DNA of 64,000 nt from Lunularia cruciata (Eukaryota; Streptophyta; Marchantiopsida; Lunulariales; Lunulariaceae). The translations under genes were made by a program, and so were the position numbers. The notes beneath the pieces were generated by a model. It was not told the DNA's origin. It made no database searches and saw nothing but the letters and a program-made list of their open reading frames with translations. Positions 1 through 11,012 of the stretch are shown piece after piece. Position 1 is the stretch's first letter. Each line of letters begins with the position of its first letter. The DNA is taken from NCBI GenBank assembly GCA_948567375.1, contig OX419762.1:4532001-4596000 (forward strand). Direction: 5' to 3'.

Positions 1-3000
1 CAACATTCACCTTTTCTTTCTCCTCTACAAATCTTCCTCTAATCTCAATGTGCTTAGTCCTTGGGTGATGTACAGGATTTTCGCTAAGTGCTATATTTAA
101 TGTATTGTCACAATACAATGTAGTAGGACTTTCTTGCTCAAAACCTAGCTCCTTAAGAAGTCTCATGTTCCAGATGACTTCTTGAGTAGTATTTGAGGTA
201 GCCATAAATTCTACCTTAGTAGTAGACAATGCAAAAGATGTTTGCTATTTAGTATGGTAGCTGATTGGTCCACCATTAAGCATGATTACATATCCACTAG
301 TTGATCTGCTGTTATTTGTGTCATCTCCCCAACTAGCATCTGTATATGCTTCAAGAGTATAAGCAAGTATGTTTCCTCCCTTGCCTTTTGTACTCCAAGA
401 ATGCATCTTGAGTACCCTTTAAGTACCTGAATACTCTCTTTATACCTTTCCAATGTACTTGTGCATGGTTGCTAATATATCTAGCTAGTGCTCCCACTGC
501 ACAGCATATATCTGGTCTTGTACAGACCATGATAAACATTAGAGAACCAAGAGCACTCTGATACAACACTTTGTCACAGAGATTCACCTCCCCATCTATA
601 ATTCTGTTGTGCTTCCATCCCAGAGCAAGAGGTGTAGAGACAGGATTTGCCTCTGATACTTAGTTAGTATGGATCTCACATATTGTGGTTGGCTGATCCA
701 AATCCATCCTGCTTCTCTATCTTTGTTCACTTTGATTCCCAAAATGAGTTTTACAAGACCAAGGATAGTCATCTCAAAAACACAGCACAAGAAATCTATC
801 ACTCCTTTGATAGATTCACTGTTCCCCAATAGTAGTAGATGATCTATTACTGTTGTAAGAGATCATCTACATATACAACTATGTATACATCATTTCTAGT
901 ATACACACTCATGTCAAAATCTGCTTGTTTGAAATCCTGCTCTCTCAAGTATGAGTCTAGTTTCTCATACCAGGCTCCAAGAGCTTGCTAAAGACCATAT
1001 AAAGCCTTCTTAAGCAAGCATAATTTTTCTTTGCCTTCAGTATACCCATATGGAACATCCATGTAGATAGTCTCTCTCAAATCTCCATTGAGAAAGGCTA
1101 TTTTCACATCTAACTGCTCCACTTCCCAATCTCTATCTGCTGCAAGAGCTAGAAGCACGTGAATAGATCCATACCTAGCAATTGCTGCAAAATTTTCTCA
1201 ATAATCTATTGATGCTTTTGATCAAAGCCCTTTGCAACAAGTCTTGCCTTGTACGTGAAGACCTCATTCTCAGCTCCACGTTTGACCCTGAAAACCATTT
1301 ACAGCCAATTGCTTTCCTACCTGGTGGTAAATCAGCTAGTACCTAGGTACCATTGATTTGAAGAGACTTCTTCTCTTTTGCTACATCCAACTCCCACTGA
1401 CTTGAATCTGGTCCAAGCATAGCTTGCTGTAAAGTGTCTGGATCACAATCTTAATGACAGATGTTAGATTCATCTAACACCTCTTTTGATAGAAAGCCAA
1501 GTCTATCAATAGGTTTTCTATCTCTGTGTGATCTTCTTGGCTCTGTGCCCAGAAGTTTCAAGTCATCTCTTGACATCTCTAGAATCTCACTCAGAGATTC
1601 TGCATCTGCAGTCTGCTTTTGGGAGTCATCTTCTATATTATCAGAATCAGAAATCACCGGCTGAATAGGCCTTGTGATCCTTTTGTACACCTTCAGACTC
1701 TCCTTTGGTGAACCATCAGCTTCAGGTAAAGATTTCTCTTATGATGATTGATCTGAAAAATTGACTCTGCAGCTTGGGAGGATAGGTTGATCAGGCTGAT
1801 CAAACTGATCAGCTTGCTTCTGCAACTCATCATTGTTCTCACTCCAAGTCCTCAATTCATCAAAGAGTACATCTCTACTTCTGATGATCTGTCCAGACTA
1901 AGGATTGTCCAAATATATCCTTTTAATCCCTCTTCATATCTGACAAAAAGCATTCTCTCAGCCTTCTTTGTGAACTTCCTCCTTTGCTCCTTGGGAATAT
2001 GATCATAGGCAGGACATCCAAAAACTTTCAAAGCTGAAAGATTAGGTTTCTTACCACTCCAACATTCTTCAGGAGTTCTTCCTTGCAATGCTGTGGTACC
2101 ACTGATACTTCTAAGGAAATATGTAGTGCTAATAGCAACACCCCAAAACTTTCTCTCCAGCTTGGCATGTTGGAGCATTGCCAATGCTTTGTCCACCAGT
2201 GTTCTATTCAACCTTTCTGCAACTCCATTCTATGCAGGACTGTCTCTGGCAGTACAGTCAAGGAGAATTTCTTTCTCTGACATAAAAGAGAGAAATTCTT
2301 CATTCCTGTTCTCTCTCCCTCCATCTGTTCTCAATTGCTTGACTTTCCTCTCAGTCTTCAACTCAGCAATGGATACAAACTTCTGGAATTTTTGCAGCAC
2401 TTTATCCTTGCTTTTCATGAGATAGATAAAGCTCTTTCTACTTGTAATCATCCATGAAGGAAATATAGTAGGCTGCTCCACTCAATGACTTCTCAGTCAT
2501 GTAATCCCATGCATCAAAATGTATGACATCTAGAAGACCAGAAGCTCTAAATGAAGATTTCTTGGGAATAGGAGCCTTGTGTGCCTTACCTTCTGCATAC
2601 CCAATGCAGAACTTGAGTTTTCCTTTTGGGATCCAGTTTCAACCCATCCACTATCTTCTCTAAAGCATATAGGTTTTGCACTTACAAGTGCACTAACCTC
2701 AAATGCCACAGATGGATATCATTTCTGTTTTTTGCTACCAATGCAGAATCAAAACAATCAGCTTCCATCAACTTGAACAGCTTTCCTTTGGCAATATCAT
2801 ACACAAGGACCAGCTCTCCTTTCTTCAAAGTGCATTGATTTCTGTTGCTCTCAAACAGAACATCCACTCCATGTCTCCATGAGGCAATGTACTGATATCA
2901 AGTTCTTGGTGTAGTCTAGAACATATAGCACATCTTCCAAATAGCTCTTACAAGAACTTGTGTTAGATCTTCCCATGAAGGCAATAGGAACTTTGCCAGT

Positions 3001-4393
3001 TCCTAACACTAGATTTAGAATCCTAGGTCCACAAAAAACACTCTTGAGAATCTTTAGAGGCTGAAGAGTTGAAAACAACTCCTTTTTGTAACGGATATGA
3101 GAGGTGGCTCCAGAATACAAGAACCATTGAGAACCATTTGTGGAAAACTACGATTCTACCAACATTCCACAATCTAGCTCTTCTGTTGAGTACCCCTCCT
3201 CATTGCTTTCTATCTCATTGCACTCCTTTGTGTTGTAAGCTAAATTTGCAAAATTTTTACCTTTTACTGGTTGAGGTCCCTTGCCTACCTTCTTCAGCTC
3301 TCGTTATCTACTTTCTCCTCTATTGGGACATATTGTTGCAACATGGCCTTTCTCATGATAGAAATAACAGATCCTGTTATCAACACTACTGACTCCTTTA
3401 CTAGATTTACTCACTCTAGATTGCTCTGGTTTTCTCACTCTTCTATTTGGCACTCTCCTTGACTAAGAAGAAGCACTAAGTAGAGCAAAATCTCCCAAAT
3501 CATCAAAATTCATCTCTAGGTCCTCTTTGTCTCTACTAAACACAAGCAATTTGTTTATCACATAATTCCATGTGACAACTTGAACAAGTAGAACTTTTAG
3601 AGCTACTAAGATAGGCTTGTAGCTTGGAGGGAGAGTCTTTTAGAGATGGTTGATCTCATATTTCTCTGTAAGGGGACACCCATCCTCCTTGACACTCTTG
3701 AAGACCTTCTATAACTTTGACAAGTGCAAAGTAGACTCTTCACCATCTTCTAGTTTAGTGTTCCACATCCCATCCAAGATCCTACCATAACTTTCCAACC
3801 TCTCAATAGAGTAAATATTCTTGAGTTTGCGCCAAATCTCCCAACTCCAAGCACAAGTGTCTACTAGGTCTCTAACTAGCTCTTGCATAACCCTTAACAG
3901 AAACCTCCTAGTAATAGAGTGCTTGATTCTTTACTCCTTGTTGGAATCAAGCTCATCTATATCATGAGCTTCTAATGCCAAGTCTAAACAGTCATAATTG
4001 TCTAAGATACACTTCACCTCCAAAGCCTAGGCTTTGTAGTTAGTGTTTCCTAGTTTCTCTAGCTCTTTGAGTTCTACTATCAACCCCAATGGTGACTCTG
4101 GGCCCATAACCTGATGAAAACCTTTCTTCCTAGTCTTTGAAGTAGATGATCTATCCTTAGTCATTTTGACTTCTGATGTATCAGACATTCTAGCACTAAG
4201 CTTTCATAGTCTAACCAGAGTAGACACTCTTGATTGCACACATCAATACTCAACTCACTCTCTCTTAGAGCCTTCAAAGGTAGCACACACCAATTTACTC
4301 GTGCAACACTAATAGCCTCCAATACTAAGTAGCACAAAACACTCTTGAGATGATGTTATGTAGCTCTGAGCTTCACAAAATGCTATGGGTTGG
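1..4393 (-). mobile_element. Ty1/Copia retrotransposon, decayed, cut by the window edge (Copia-1)
   Basis: Minus-strand fragments read, from right to left, as a Copia polyprotein: gag (about 4189-3330, with a zinc-knuckle area near 3400), gag-pre-integrase (about 3120-2680), integrase (about 2870-1790), an acidic hinge (about 1690-1451), reverse transcriptase (about 1440-600) and RNase H (590 to the edge). Typical Copia signatures include a GATSHI-type protease remnant, the integrase C-terminal block about shared 'cust' protein names such as FGCPAYDHIPKEQRRK, and the RNase H end HHPRTKHIEIR. The 3' end and 3' LTR lie outside the window. The element is broken in many places and is clearly a fossil. 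The gag start near 4189 and a short leader to about 4393 mark its 5' side. Confidence 0.9.
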
Positions 4394-5040
4394 TGCTGGG
4401 AAATACCCATGTAGAAGAAATTAACAAAACAAGAGTAGAAAGCACTCTTATATACACATAAACAAACCTTAGGGGGTTGCTTTGCTCAACCTTAATTAGG
4501 ACTACGCTCACTTTATCTTAAATATTTAGCACAGGTTCTAGAAGAATGTAACAAACCCTCAAAAGTATAGAAGTCACTAAACTAGAGATTAACTAAATCC
4601 AACAAACTATGATCACTCATAGCTAACATGCACGCCAGAGTGAATCACCCATATAATTACACATATGCTTGAGCATGAAAGCAGTTCACTCAAGGAGTGG
4701 TATTTGACACAATGCTTAGCATATGTGTGTTGAATATACCATCAAGAACTTTAGGGTCCTTATATGTCTTGTATATGGTTGTAAAATATACTATATAGTG
4801 GAGGATCTCCGATATTGAAGATTTACAAAGGACATAAAGAGGATGTGATTAGACAAAGCACCAAACTCAGAAACGTAATGTAACTCAAAAACTTAATACC
4901 TTGTACCGGCTAAAAAAGACAAATTGAGCTTTGGTTCACACATAAAACTTCTTTCTAGCAGATCCCTTCCCCAGACATTTGGTTCTATCTAATCTTGCTA
5001 GGTTTGACATTGCCTCAATCTTGCTAGGTTTGTCTATTCC
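4394..5040 (-). repeat. Probable 5' LTR of Copia-1 and unassigned flank
   Basis: This stretch begins right after the Copia-1 leader with TG (4394) and contains a minus-strand TATA-like box (TATATAAGAG near 4449-4458), as expected for an LTR promoter. The matching LTR lies outside the window, so the outer boundary is not resolved. The rest, up to about 5040, contains nothing I can assign. Confidence 0.35.
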
Positions 5041-5870
5041 CAGAAAGCCTATGGTGCGAGCTACAAATTGAAGGAGTGTCGTGATCGAACTAGCGCTTTT
5101 GAGAGGTTTCTCTTAGGAAGTTCCTAGTTCGTGTTATTGTTCAATTGCTTGTAGAAAATGACATGCTGGAAATTCGAGGTGAAATCACAATCATCCATGG
5201 AGTTATTACACATCTGTTGAAGTGGGACGAGTATTTGAGAGGATTGTCGGGGGAGGAAACGTTTCTAGCTTACACAGACCTAGAGAAGATTGGCCGGTGA
5301 ATGTGCAGGGATGCATCATGATTGCTGACCTATCTAGGCGGAAATCTAGCTTACAATGGTTAGGTACAGCACAAATAATACTCTTTAGAGTGGATTGACG
5401 TAGCAGTGGCTACGGAAGTCACTGCGAACAACACATTTTCTATAAACTTCCCAAATCACATCTGCAAGGGCCACTCCCGGTAAGGGTACTGCGGAACTCC
5501 TTGACTAAGTAGATTACGGTCAATCAATCACATCTGTGTGATCCTGAACTGTCTGCGTATTGACAACATGTTCGGGCATTAATTCAAGTAGTTTGATCTG
5601 GCCTTTCCTTCGTGAAACGGCTGTCCCCTGATATAAAAACCTGATATAGTCAATAGGGAAACATCTGAAGATCTAGACGAATACATATTTGTGTCAGGGA
5701 ATCTGATGGCTGCTGAGACTACGGGATCCACTTTGGGGGCCATATGGGGTTTAGGTCTCGGAGAAGTACATCAAACCTTCAATCGTGTTTCAGTTCACCG
5801 TGAAAGCAGAAGCTTATCCATAGATTATCCATTCTCTACTGCAGTTTACCATGTTTTATATGTTTGGTAA
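5041..5870 (+). pseudogene. N-terminal remnants of the HNL-like resistance locus
   Basis: Short coding-like stretches occur in more than one frame. One, about 5041-5125, reads as Tyr/Lys/Arg-rich helix (KLKECRDRTSAFERFLLG). A second, 5103-5303, is open for 66 codons and contains ENDMLEIRGEITIIHGVI before a stop. A third, about 5697-5869, contains STLGAIWGLGLGEVH and SVHRESRSLSIDYPF. The helical, repeat-like texture resembles the armadillo/HEAT-like region ahead of the hydrolase in SERAC1-type plant proteins, but that is inference. The pieces sit directly upstream of the hydrolase exon on the same strand. No continuous reading frame joins them, so they are decayed exons or exons separated by short introns. 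Confidence 0.4.
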
Positions 5871-5972
5871 CCTCAAGTACAATTAATATTTCTGAAGTTT
5901 ATAGAAACGTATCTTCTCTTCCATAAATGTCTCAGAAGCTGGTGGCATCTTACCTTATACTTCGTGTTTTGC

Positions 5973-6730
5973 AGTTGAATGCTTACGTGTTACGAGCTTT
6001 ACAAAATGAAGTCAGGGGCTTCCGATCTTGAGATTGAGTTCTATCATGCCTTACAACTCAAGAACGGCGACCAGGAAGGCACTCAATTTTCTTCATGGAT
6101 GCAAGGATCCACCGGTGTGTTGGACACAGGAGTAGCTTGGCTGGGCGAGAAATTCCCCAAAGTTCACATTCTTGCGGTTACATTCCATGCCAGCTCGTAT
6201 CAAGGATGCGACAGGGGACGTTCTGAATCTCTCTAAGCTAATCTGATCCAATTATTACTGCTGAAGTGGGTCAGCAATTCAGCGTTCCAGTGGTTTTAGT
6301 TGGTCACTGTTTGGGGTCCTGTGATTAAGCAACTGTGAGTTGACATCTCATGAACGTGTTCCACTTAGTCTTGGAAGCGAAAAAACTGAAGGGCAGTTTT
6401 TAGGTATGCCCCACCACACTTCTGGATACCACACATTCTTTCATCAGTGTTGGCGCTTAGATCATGCCAAGAAGTTGTGGCGATCTTTGCCTTGTTGAGC
6501 AGAAACAGGATCGCAAAACGTCTTGGACCTGTGATTGGTTCAGAACAGCTAATAATACGAAGCATCGGGGAAAAGAAAGGCGAGTAGGAGTTCATGAGCA
6601 TACGAAGCTATCAGGCGAAGCATATCCCAACCAATCAATAGTCACTGATGAGGATGAAGCAGATTTGAAAGATCTCCTGAAGCAGCATTTGAGATTCGAT
6701 GTTCTTCAAGAAAGGAGGTAACGCACGAGC
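5973..6730 (+). pseudogene. Alpha/beta-hydrolase (SERAC1/lipase-like) module of an HNL-like gene, broken
   Basis: An acceptor-like TTTTGCAG ends near 5973. From about 5979 the frame contains YELYKMKSG, LEIEFYHALQLKNG and WLGEKFPKVHILAVTF, which resembles the WL...FP.ARIL.VSY block of SERAC1/PGAP1-like hydrolases fused to plant NLRs. After a frame change at about 6236, 6250-6330 reads EVGQQFSVPVVLVGHCLG. This is the nucleophile elbow (normally GHSLGG) with Cys in place of the catalytic Ser, followed quickly by a stop. A further piece (about 6340-6420) resembles the KLKG-F-Y-PPH block of this family. A remnant at about 6464-6721 ends in an acidic linker (TDEDEADLKDLLKQHLRFDV). An intact NB-ARC P-loop is not visible between this module and the LRRs. 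The frameshifts, stops and missing NB-ARC mark it as a pseudogene, or less likely a multi-exon gene whose introns I cannot place. Confidence 0.6.
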
Positions 6731-6789
6731 AGTCCCCGACCTTGAACGGCAATTTATTTGTGTTCTGAATCTCCATGTATCAATGTATA

Positions 6790-7640
6790 CACTCCCATGC
6801 TGTGCAGGATTGGTGAGGATTTGAAGGGCAAAAATGGACACAAATGTTGTTCCGTTTATAGGCAACAGTTTAAAGCTCTGCGGTACTTGAAACTGAACTC
6901 ATCTCACATCAGAGACCCTTGCTTAAGCTTTGGGAGCAGGTGATCTATCTGACATACCTGATACTGTTTAACTGCCTCACCTCTAAATGCGTGCTAATTT
7001 CTTAGAGGAATTTCTTAGGTGCCGGAGGACGAGATTGTTCCTTGTCTAATAAGAACATTCCAAATATAAAGATATTTATACAGTCATCCCTACTTATCCG
7101 TCTGGAGATTAGAAGCTGTCCTAAGTGAGGAGTTTGCCTGCATCATTTGGGAACTTAACCAAGCTTCACTATTTACGGATCAAAGACTGTCGAAGTCCTG
7201 CAGAACTCCCAGTCTCCTTCGACATGTTGTCCTCCCTTTGTTTCCTACAATTCGAAGACTGCCATCAGTTACACGCTTTTTCATACTCTTTTGGAAGGCT
7301 ATGTGCTCTTGAACGTCTCATAATTGATGGATATCCCAAGCTGATAGATTTTTCAAACTCGTTTGGAGATCATCTTCCCTTTCTTACTTGACGATCAAGA
7401 ATTGTTCCAGTTTCTCAAGTTTACCATTTCTTCATTCTTTTCAGAAACTGGTGTCTCTAAATCACCTAAGACAGACTTCGACAACCAGAATGAAGTGTAC
7501 GGTCGACTTCTTGGCAAGATTTTGTTCCCTCGTAACCTGGAATTTAGAGGCTGGAAAGATTTGCCTATCCAGAGAGACCTGAGGTCCCCGTTTTCTCTGG
7601 AGTTCCTGCGCGTTTTTGGGAAGTGAAAGATCATCAATGG
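6790..7640 (+). pseudogene. Leucine-rich-repeat region of the HNL-like gene, broken
   Basis: Plus-strand frames encode plant-type intracellular LRRs. At 6800-6940 there is FKALRYLKLNSSHIRD. At 7125-7391 at least four repeats of about 24 residues follow the pattern LPxSFGNLxxLxxLxIxxC (LPASFGNLTKLHYLRIKDC, LPVSFDMLSSLCFL, SFGRLCALERLIIDG). A frame change leads into 7388-7582, with IKNCSSFSSLPFLHSFQ and then decay. Cys-terminated LRRs of this sort are typical of NLR immune receptors, where they mediate effector recognition or autoinhibition. Frame changes at about 7390 and after 7580 show the locus is not intact. It continues the hydrolase module upstream on the same strand. Confidence 0.65.
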
Positions 7641-7739
7641 CCTCAATGTTTGGAGGTCCTAAACGCATTCTATACGGATAGTTTGCCGGGATTTAGCCGG
7701 GAAGTTTTCAGTGTAATTTGAAACTTTCTTGCCTTTGAT

Positions 7740-8400
7740 GTCATGAATGGGAGTTTATTTCTACTTGCTGCAACCGAGAACTTGAGGATGCAAAGCATGA
7801 ATTCATGAATGCTCTACGAGTAAGAGACTGGCAGAATGCCATCAGGAATTTGATCAATTGCCACGATATTCCGCTCACTGAATCCAAGAACCTTCATGGC
7901 GTTGAGACCTTGAAATATGTGGTGAATTCTTTTAAGATTGAGGCCAAGGTGCTTTGTTCATTGCTGGGTAACTTTGATCTGCTGAAACGAGCGCTGATTA
8001 CCATGTTTTTTGGTCACCAACTGGTGAACCAACACATTATACGATATCAAGTCTAACAGCGAGATATATGGTGTATGGTCCTCTTCAGAATGGGGCTGGT
8101 GAAATGCCATTGCAAAGATCATCGACCTATTGGTCTCTATTAAAGAGTGGAATCGCAATATTGCATCTTACGATCCAGTATACGGAGTTAGGGCTGAGGT
8201 CGAGACTCCTGAGACCATCTGTTCGACGATATGGTTCTGGGAGTAGAGTTGTTACACTGGACTGTCAGCTAAACAATCTGCCGAATGATGATGTTCACTT
8301 ATTTCCGGATTCTTATAAGCCTAGAAATATTGAAGGTATATGCAAGAAGGTTACAGACGTCTCTCTTAGAGTCTCTTTCATCTCACGATTATCCCCGAGA
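7740..8400 (+). pseudogene. Second NLR-like fragment (possible NB-ARC C-terminal part and LRR), broken
   Basis: 7805-8056 encodes NALRVRDWQNAIRNLINCHDIPL, then TLKYVVNSFKIEAKVLCSLLG. This spacing (W...AI..L, ...LKY...S..., ..CSL..) resembles the ARC2 part of NB-ARC proteins. About 8100-8230 in another frame reads AKIIDLLVSIKEWNRNIASYD and VYGVRAEVETPETIC. About 8245-8390 looks LRR-like (VVTLDCQLNNLPND, then ILKVYARRLQTSLLESLSS in the next frame). Lying after an LRR block, an NB-ARC-like piece is out of the usual order, which suggests a second, partial NLR copy or a rearranged locus. The assignment is tentative. Confidence 0.35.
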
Positions 8401-8414
8401 AATGCACCCCTGCC

Positions 8415-8580
8415 CTTTCCAAGCGAGAGAAAGGACGATCACGTAGAAAAAATGAAGGATGGGAAGACCCGTCAAGCCGTACAAGGGAAAGATGAAACAG
8501 GGAAAATGCACCTCGACCCTTTCGAAGCGAGAGAAAGGACAATCGCCTAGAAAAAAATGAAAGATAAGAAGACTCCATCC
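8415..8580 (-). repeat. Two orphan 3' tails of the LINE family, in tandem
   Basis: Two related segments of about 60 bp (about 8425-8490 and 8527-8577) each contain GAGAGAAAGGAC, GTAGAAAAAATGAA/CTAGAAAAAAATGAA and a GGGAAGACC/AAGAAGACT block. The same block, continuing with CAAGCCGTACAAGGGA, is found at the 3' end of LINE copy i (10.03-10.14 kb). No LINE coding sequence is attached. They are either extreme 5'-truncated insertions or copies of a non-autonomous element sharing the tail. Confidence 0.6.
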
Positions 8581-8599
8581 TCAGCTAGGTACCAATATT

Positions 8600-9275
8600 A
8601 GGAAGTCTTAGGATTAAGAATAAATTTCCATGGAGTGACATTTGCAATATATTTTTTATCTATGAGACGGTCAATATTGTATCTAGTCAATGTTAAGTAT
8701 TGCAAGGAAGGTATCTATATTAGAAGGAATACGATTAAAATGACAGTTAATATTGTGTCGCTAGTCAATGTTAGTTAAGTAGGGAAAGCAAAGTATTATT
8801 TTAGAAAGGATTAGGATTAAAATGATGTTAATAATATATTTCATCTAAAGTGTGGCTAACATTACATTACATTGCTTATCGATATTAAATATGGCGAGTT
8901 AGGGATCTATAATAGAAAGAATTAGGATTAACAATAAAATTTATATGGAGCTATATTTGCACTATACTTCATCTATAGTATGGTTAATATTACATAGCTA
9001 GTCAATAATAAGTATTGTAAGTAATTTAAGTTTTTATATTAGGAATAGTTATAATCAAGAATAAAATTATTTTAGAGTGACATTTACAGTACATTTAATT
9101 TGTAGTATGGTTAACATTACCTCTTTAATCAATGTTAACTTATAGTAAGTTAAGTATGTATATTAGAATGATTAGAATTAAACATAACTTTTCTATGAAA
9201 TGACATTTACAATATATCTCTTTTATAGATGACTAACATTACATGGCTAATCAATATTAAGCATATTAAGTGAGG
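8600..9275. repeat. Degenerate AT-rich tandem array (unit about 110-130 bp)
   Basis: About six diverged units recur, each with the theme GGATTAGGATTAA(g)AATAAA, then AGTGACATTTGCAATATAT, then TCATCTATAGTATGGTTAA, then CATTAC-TAGTCAATGTTAAG. The first landmark appears near 8610, 8743, 8811, 8922, 9046 and 9170. A further unit reappears at about 9720-9770 (GGATTAGGATTAATAATACC...TATGGAGTGACATTG), beyond the coding-like fragment at 9.3-9.7 kb, suggesting that the array was interrupted. No coding potential is seen. Confidence 0.65.
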
Positions 9276-9289
9276 CAGCTGTCTATTCT

Positions 9290-9696
9290 TCACATCTCTC
9301 CTTCTCCTCTTATTCTTAATTTACTTCTCCGTACATCCATTTCCTTTACCTCTTTGCACTTATACATTTCTCGCACTTGGGGCGGAAGCTGCACAGATTT
9401 TTGAGACTATTTGGTCGATGATTCAACTGTTAGATAGAGCAGGGAACCAAAATGGTCAGATTACCAAGTTTGACATAGAAGGAACTCAGGTTCCACAAAG
9501 AGGGAAGGCTTATGAGCTTATGATATATGCTCAAACCAAACAATTCTGGTCGACTTTGGGTACAAAACTGACAACATCTAATTGGCATACACTGGACTAC
9601 TTTCTTCGGGTATTCAAGCTAATCACGATGATAGTAGCTATCCTTAGGGATAACAAGCTCCTCCTTCCCAATACTGTTGTAATCTTGAAGCAATGA
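9290..9696 (+). pseudogene. Unrecognised coding remnant inside the tandem array
   Basis: From about 9376 to 9696 the plus strand is open and has protein-like composition: AAQIFETIWSMIQLLDRAG, QITKFDIEGTQVPQRGKAYEL, IYAQTKQFWSTLGTKLTT, YFLRVFKLITMIVAILRDN. There is an ATG at 9418, but the frame extends upstream without a stop for about 14 codons. Just before it lies a pyrimidine-rich stretch (9290-9375) like that preceding a splice acceptor. I do not recognise the family. It could be an exon of a gene or of the nearby NLR cluster. It is flanked by units of the same AT-rich array, so it may have been carried in by insertion or gene duplication. Confidence 0.4.
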
Positions 9697-9765
9697 CATA
9701 TTTATTCTAAATATCCATATTGGGAAGGATTAGGATTAATAATACCTTTATATGGAGTGACATTG

Positions 9766-10170
9766 TAAGGAAGAAATGAAAGAGGTAAAATGGGGCTAAG
9801 CCCCAAAAAGACCTTCACAATGCCTCGTGAGGCATTACGCAAACCGGGTCGCCTCCTCGGAAAGGTGTCTCATTGAGTCCGAAGAGCCCGACGTAATTTG
9901 AAGCTGGTATCTTTGATAAGGAGGAATCAAAATTTCATTCGAGAAAGCCAAGAAGGGTGCCCCTATTGCACGTCTTCATATGTCAGTTACGAGATCCCAC
10001 TAGGGGGCATCTGCTGACTGTGTAGAACTTATGTTGAGGAGAGAGGGGAGGAAAGGCGACCGCATAGGAAAAATGAAGGATGGGAAGACCCCATCAAGCC
10101 GTACAAGGGAGAGACAAAAAAGGTAACATGGGGCTAAGCCCCAATAGAGTCTATATGAGAAATCTGCCCT
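9766..10170 (-). repeat. LINE-family 3' tails with conserved hairpin
   Basis: Two tail segments lie here. The hairpin TGGGGCTAAGCCCCA occurs at 9791-9805 and again at 10129-10143. The second copy is preceded by the tail block found elsewhere (GAAGGATGGGAAGACCCC, CAAGCCGTACAAGGGAGAGA). The downstream (rightward) copy is contiguous with the coding part of LINE copy i and is its 3' untranslated end, since copy i is read on the minus strand. The stretch 9830-10030 between the tails shows no recognisable gene. Confidence 0.65.
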
Positions 10171-10307
10171 ACCGCACCTAAGATATCCGAGCTATGCAAG
10201 TTGTACGGTCTACACACAAGTGGAGCATCCGAAGAAACATCACCTAATGGGATTGCTCTCCTATGGATTGCACCAGCCACTGCCCTTTGTAGACCAATGA
10301 ACACACG

Positions 10308-10860
10308 CTATCTAAAATATGCTACAAAGTATGAGAATGAGAGTGGTACCCCCTGACGCCTAACATGATAAGCTCTCGCGCACTCCATGAAAAATGTGTC
10401 AAATGCCGTGTCCATTGCTCCATATAACTCCAAGTTTAGAGGAACAAAGAGGTGACCTTGCTGCATGCCCGTATACTTGGAGACCTTGCAACCTGCTGCT
10501 GCACTCGCCCCCCATCCAGGGGGATGGGTAATCACTCCCTCCAAAACTGTATCTCACGTAGGGTCCATAACCACTACATCCACTACTATCACCTGATCAT
10601 CTTGGACCAAGTATAAGTCTGCCTTGACACGTGTTGTCTGCAAAGCATACGAATGCTCCCTCCAAGCCAAGTATACACTCTCTCGTGCCATAGCAAACAC
10701 TATATCTCTAATGGCATCATGGGTAGCTATCGTCTGTCCTCCAAAAGGACACCGTGTCATGTGGACCGCTGCTGCATCTAATGTAGAACCACACTCACAA
10801 GTGAGTAATGAAGATGCAGATGGGTGAACCAAACCTAGGCAAAACCTCATTGCTGTAGAG
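10308..10860 (-). pseudogene. CCHC finger and restriction-like endonuclease-like C-terminus of LINE copy i
   Basis: The frame 10850-10554 contains CECGSTLDAAAVHMTRC, a C-x-C...H-x3-C finger. It is followed by IATHDAIRDIVFAMARE and then RVKADLYLVQDDQ with VIVVDVVVMDPT. The order finger, then R/H helix, then (P/A)D about 12 residues before a hydrophobic D-x-V strand, resembles the PD-(D/E)xK restriction-like endonuclease of R2/CRE/Hero-type LINEs, which nicks target DNA for target-primed reverse transcription. After a stop, 10544-10308 continues with GVITHPPGWGASAAAGCKVSKY and ends in a conserved tail also seen in copy ii. The finger is plain to see. The endonuclease assignment is inference from motif spacing. 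Confidence 0.55.
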
Positions 10861-11012
10861 AAAGTAGCTAGTGCGAGTCGGAAAGCCCTAATGCATGGTC
10901 AAGCTAGGATCCAAGAGCCTGCACCCTTGCCGGAGCAAGAGCAAAGACGTGCTCTAGTAGCCTGAGGAATGGACAAGTCGACTAAGAGAGAATGTAGCGT
11001 ATGCTCACACTG

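Noticed and set aside
8068-8550. 160-codon plus-strand frame as one gene
   Set aside because: Its first half is in a different frame from the protein-like readings of the same DNA and its second half runs into LINE tail repeats, so it is not a coherent protein.
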